Assembly (NCBI GenBank): GCA_007129635.1
Contig: SKVE01001000.1
Span: 1 to 5,362, forward strand
Direction: 5' to 3'
From: Planctomycetaceae bacterium
Lineage (GTDB): Bacteria > Planctomycetota > Planctomycetia > Pirellulales > Pirellulaceae
Length of the DNA: 5,362 bases
Shown here: piece by piece, positions 5,135 to 5,362 of the stretch
Layout of the letters: each line of letters opens with the position of its first letter
How positions within the stretch are numbered: the stretch's first letter is position 1
Made by a program: the position numbers and the translations under genes
The notes under the pieces: generated by a model
Told to the model about the DNA's origin: nothing
Seen by the model: only the letters and a program-made list of their open reading frames with translations
Databases searched by the model: none

Positions 5135-5362
5135 ATGGTTTTGACAAGATGGTTCAGTCGGAGCTTGGTGCTGATCGCGCTGGCGGGTAGTTTCGGAATG
5201 TTTGCTCAGGAGATGGTCAGCCGCATGCTGATGGCGCACGACCAGCCTGGGGCGATGACCAGCACGATCGGGCCGACGTGGCAGTCGGCCGAGTCATTTT
5301 ATGGGCATCACCTGGGCGTTTTTCGGCAACCCTTGGTCGCGCTCGCCGAATCGCCGCTGATC
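5135..5362 (+). CDS. start of an exported protein gene, function unknown (3' partial)
   Basis: From the ATG at 5135-5137 the frame is open for 76 codons to the window edge. The N-terminus looks like a signal peptide: MVLTRWFSRS with two arginines, then hydrophobic LVLIALAGSFGMFA, with likely cleavage near residue 24 before QE. The mature part seen so far (MVSRMLMAHDQPGAMTS onward, then FYGHH and FRQPLVALAESPLI) matches no family I recognise. A GTG at 5123-5125 is an in-frame alternative that would add MKIP. Neither start has a strong ribosome site; GAAG (5125-5128) before the ATG is the better one. The gene lies 157 bases after the anti-sigma gene on the same strand, so it could belong to that operon or have its own promoter. 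Codon use resembles the neighbours. Support comes mainly from the open frame and signal peptide. Confidence 0.55.
   Translation, partial: MVLTRWFSRSLVLIALAGSFGMFAQEMVSRMLMAHDQPGAMTSTIGPTWQSAESFYGHHLGVFRQPLVALAESPLI

Noticed and set aside
5141..5146. Perfect TTGACA as a -35 box
   Set aside because: It lies inside the exported-protein frame and no TATAAT-like box stands 16-18 bases downstream.

Overview
The window reads as chromosomal DNA of a planctomycete, most likely a Pirellulaceae relative (Rhodopirellula type). I infer this from the moderately GC-rich codon use, the proline-rich secreted protein ending in a box I associate with that group, the small acidic lipoprotein, and the ECF sigma factor paired with a single-pass membrane partner. 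No rRNA, tRNA, CRISPR array, transposase or integrase is visible, so this looks like ordinary core or near-core DNA rather than a mobile island.

Layout. Bases 1-2114 (+) hold the C-terminal part of a long coiled-coil ATPase of the YhaN/SbcC/SMC-like class; its N-terminal P-loop lies upstream of the window. A minus-strand gene for a 191-residue secreted proline-rich protein (2099-2674) converges on it and overlaps its 3' end by 16 bp. Bases 2675-3023 are non-coding and carry the leader and possible promoter of that gene, three adjoining 8-bp palindromes, and a strong intrinsic terminator (2912-2955) for the next minus-strand gene. That gene (3024-3245) encodes a 73-residue, very acidic lipoprotein.

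Bases 3246-3466 separate the lipoprotein from a divergent, translationally coupled pair: an ECF sigma factor (3467-4066) and a single-pass membrane protein that is probably its anti-sigma factor (4063-4977). The start ATG of the second gene overlaps the stop TGA of the first. The last bases (5135 to the edge, perhaps from 5123) begin another (+) gene with a signal peptide.

The most interesting signal is in the divergent intergenic region. The motif CGGGAATA-N14-TGGATC occurs twice, once on each strand, facing outward, with identical spacing. The (+) copy would start transcription about 25 bases before the sigma gene and the (-) copy about 100 bases before the lipoprotein gene. The geometry (GGGAAT-N16-GGATC) fits an ECF promoter. 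I infer that the sigma factor controls its own operon and the lipoprotein, making the three genes one envelope-linked regulon. Otherwise I see no undescribed multi-gene system here.
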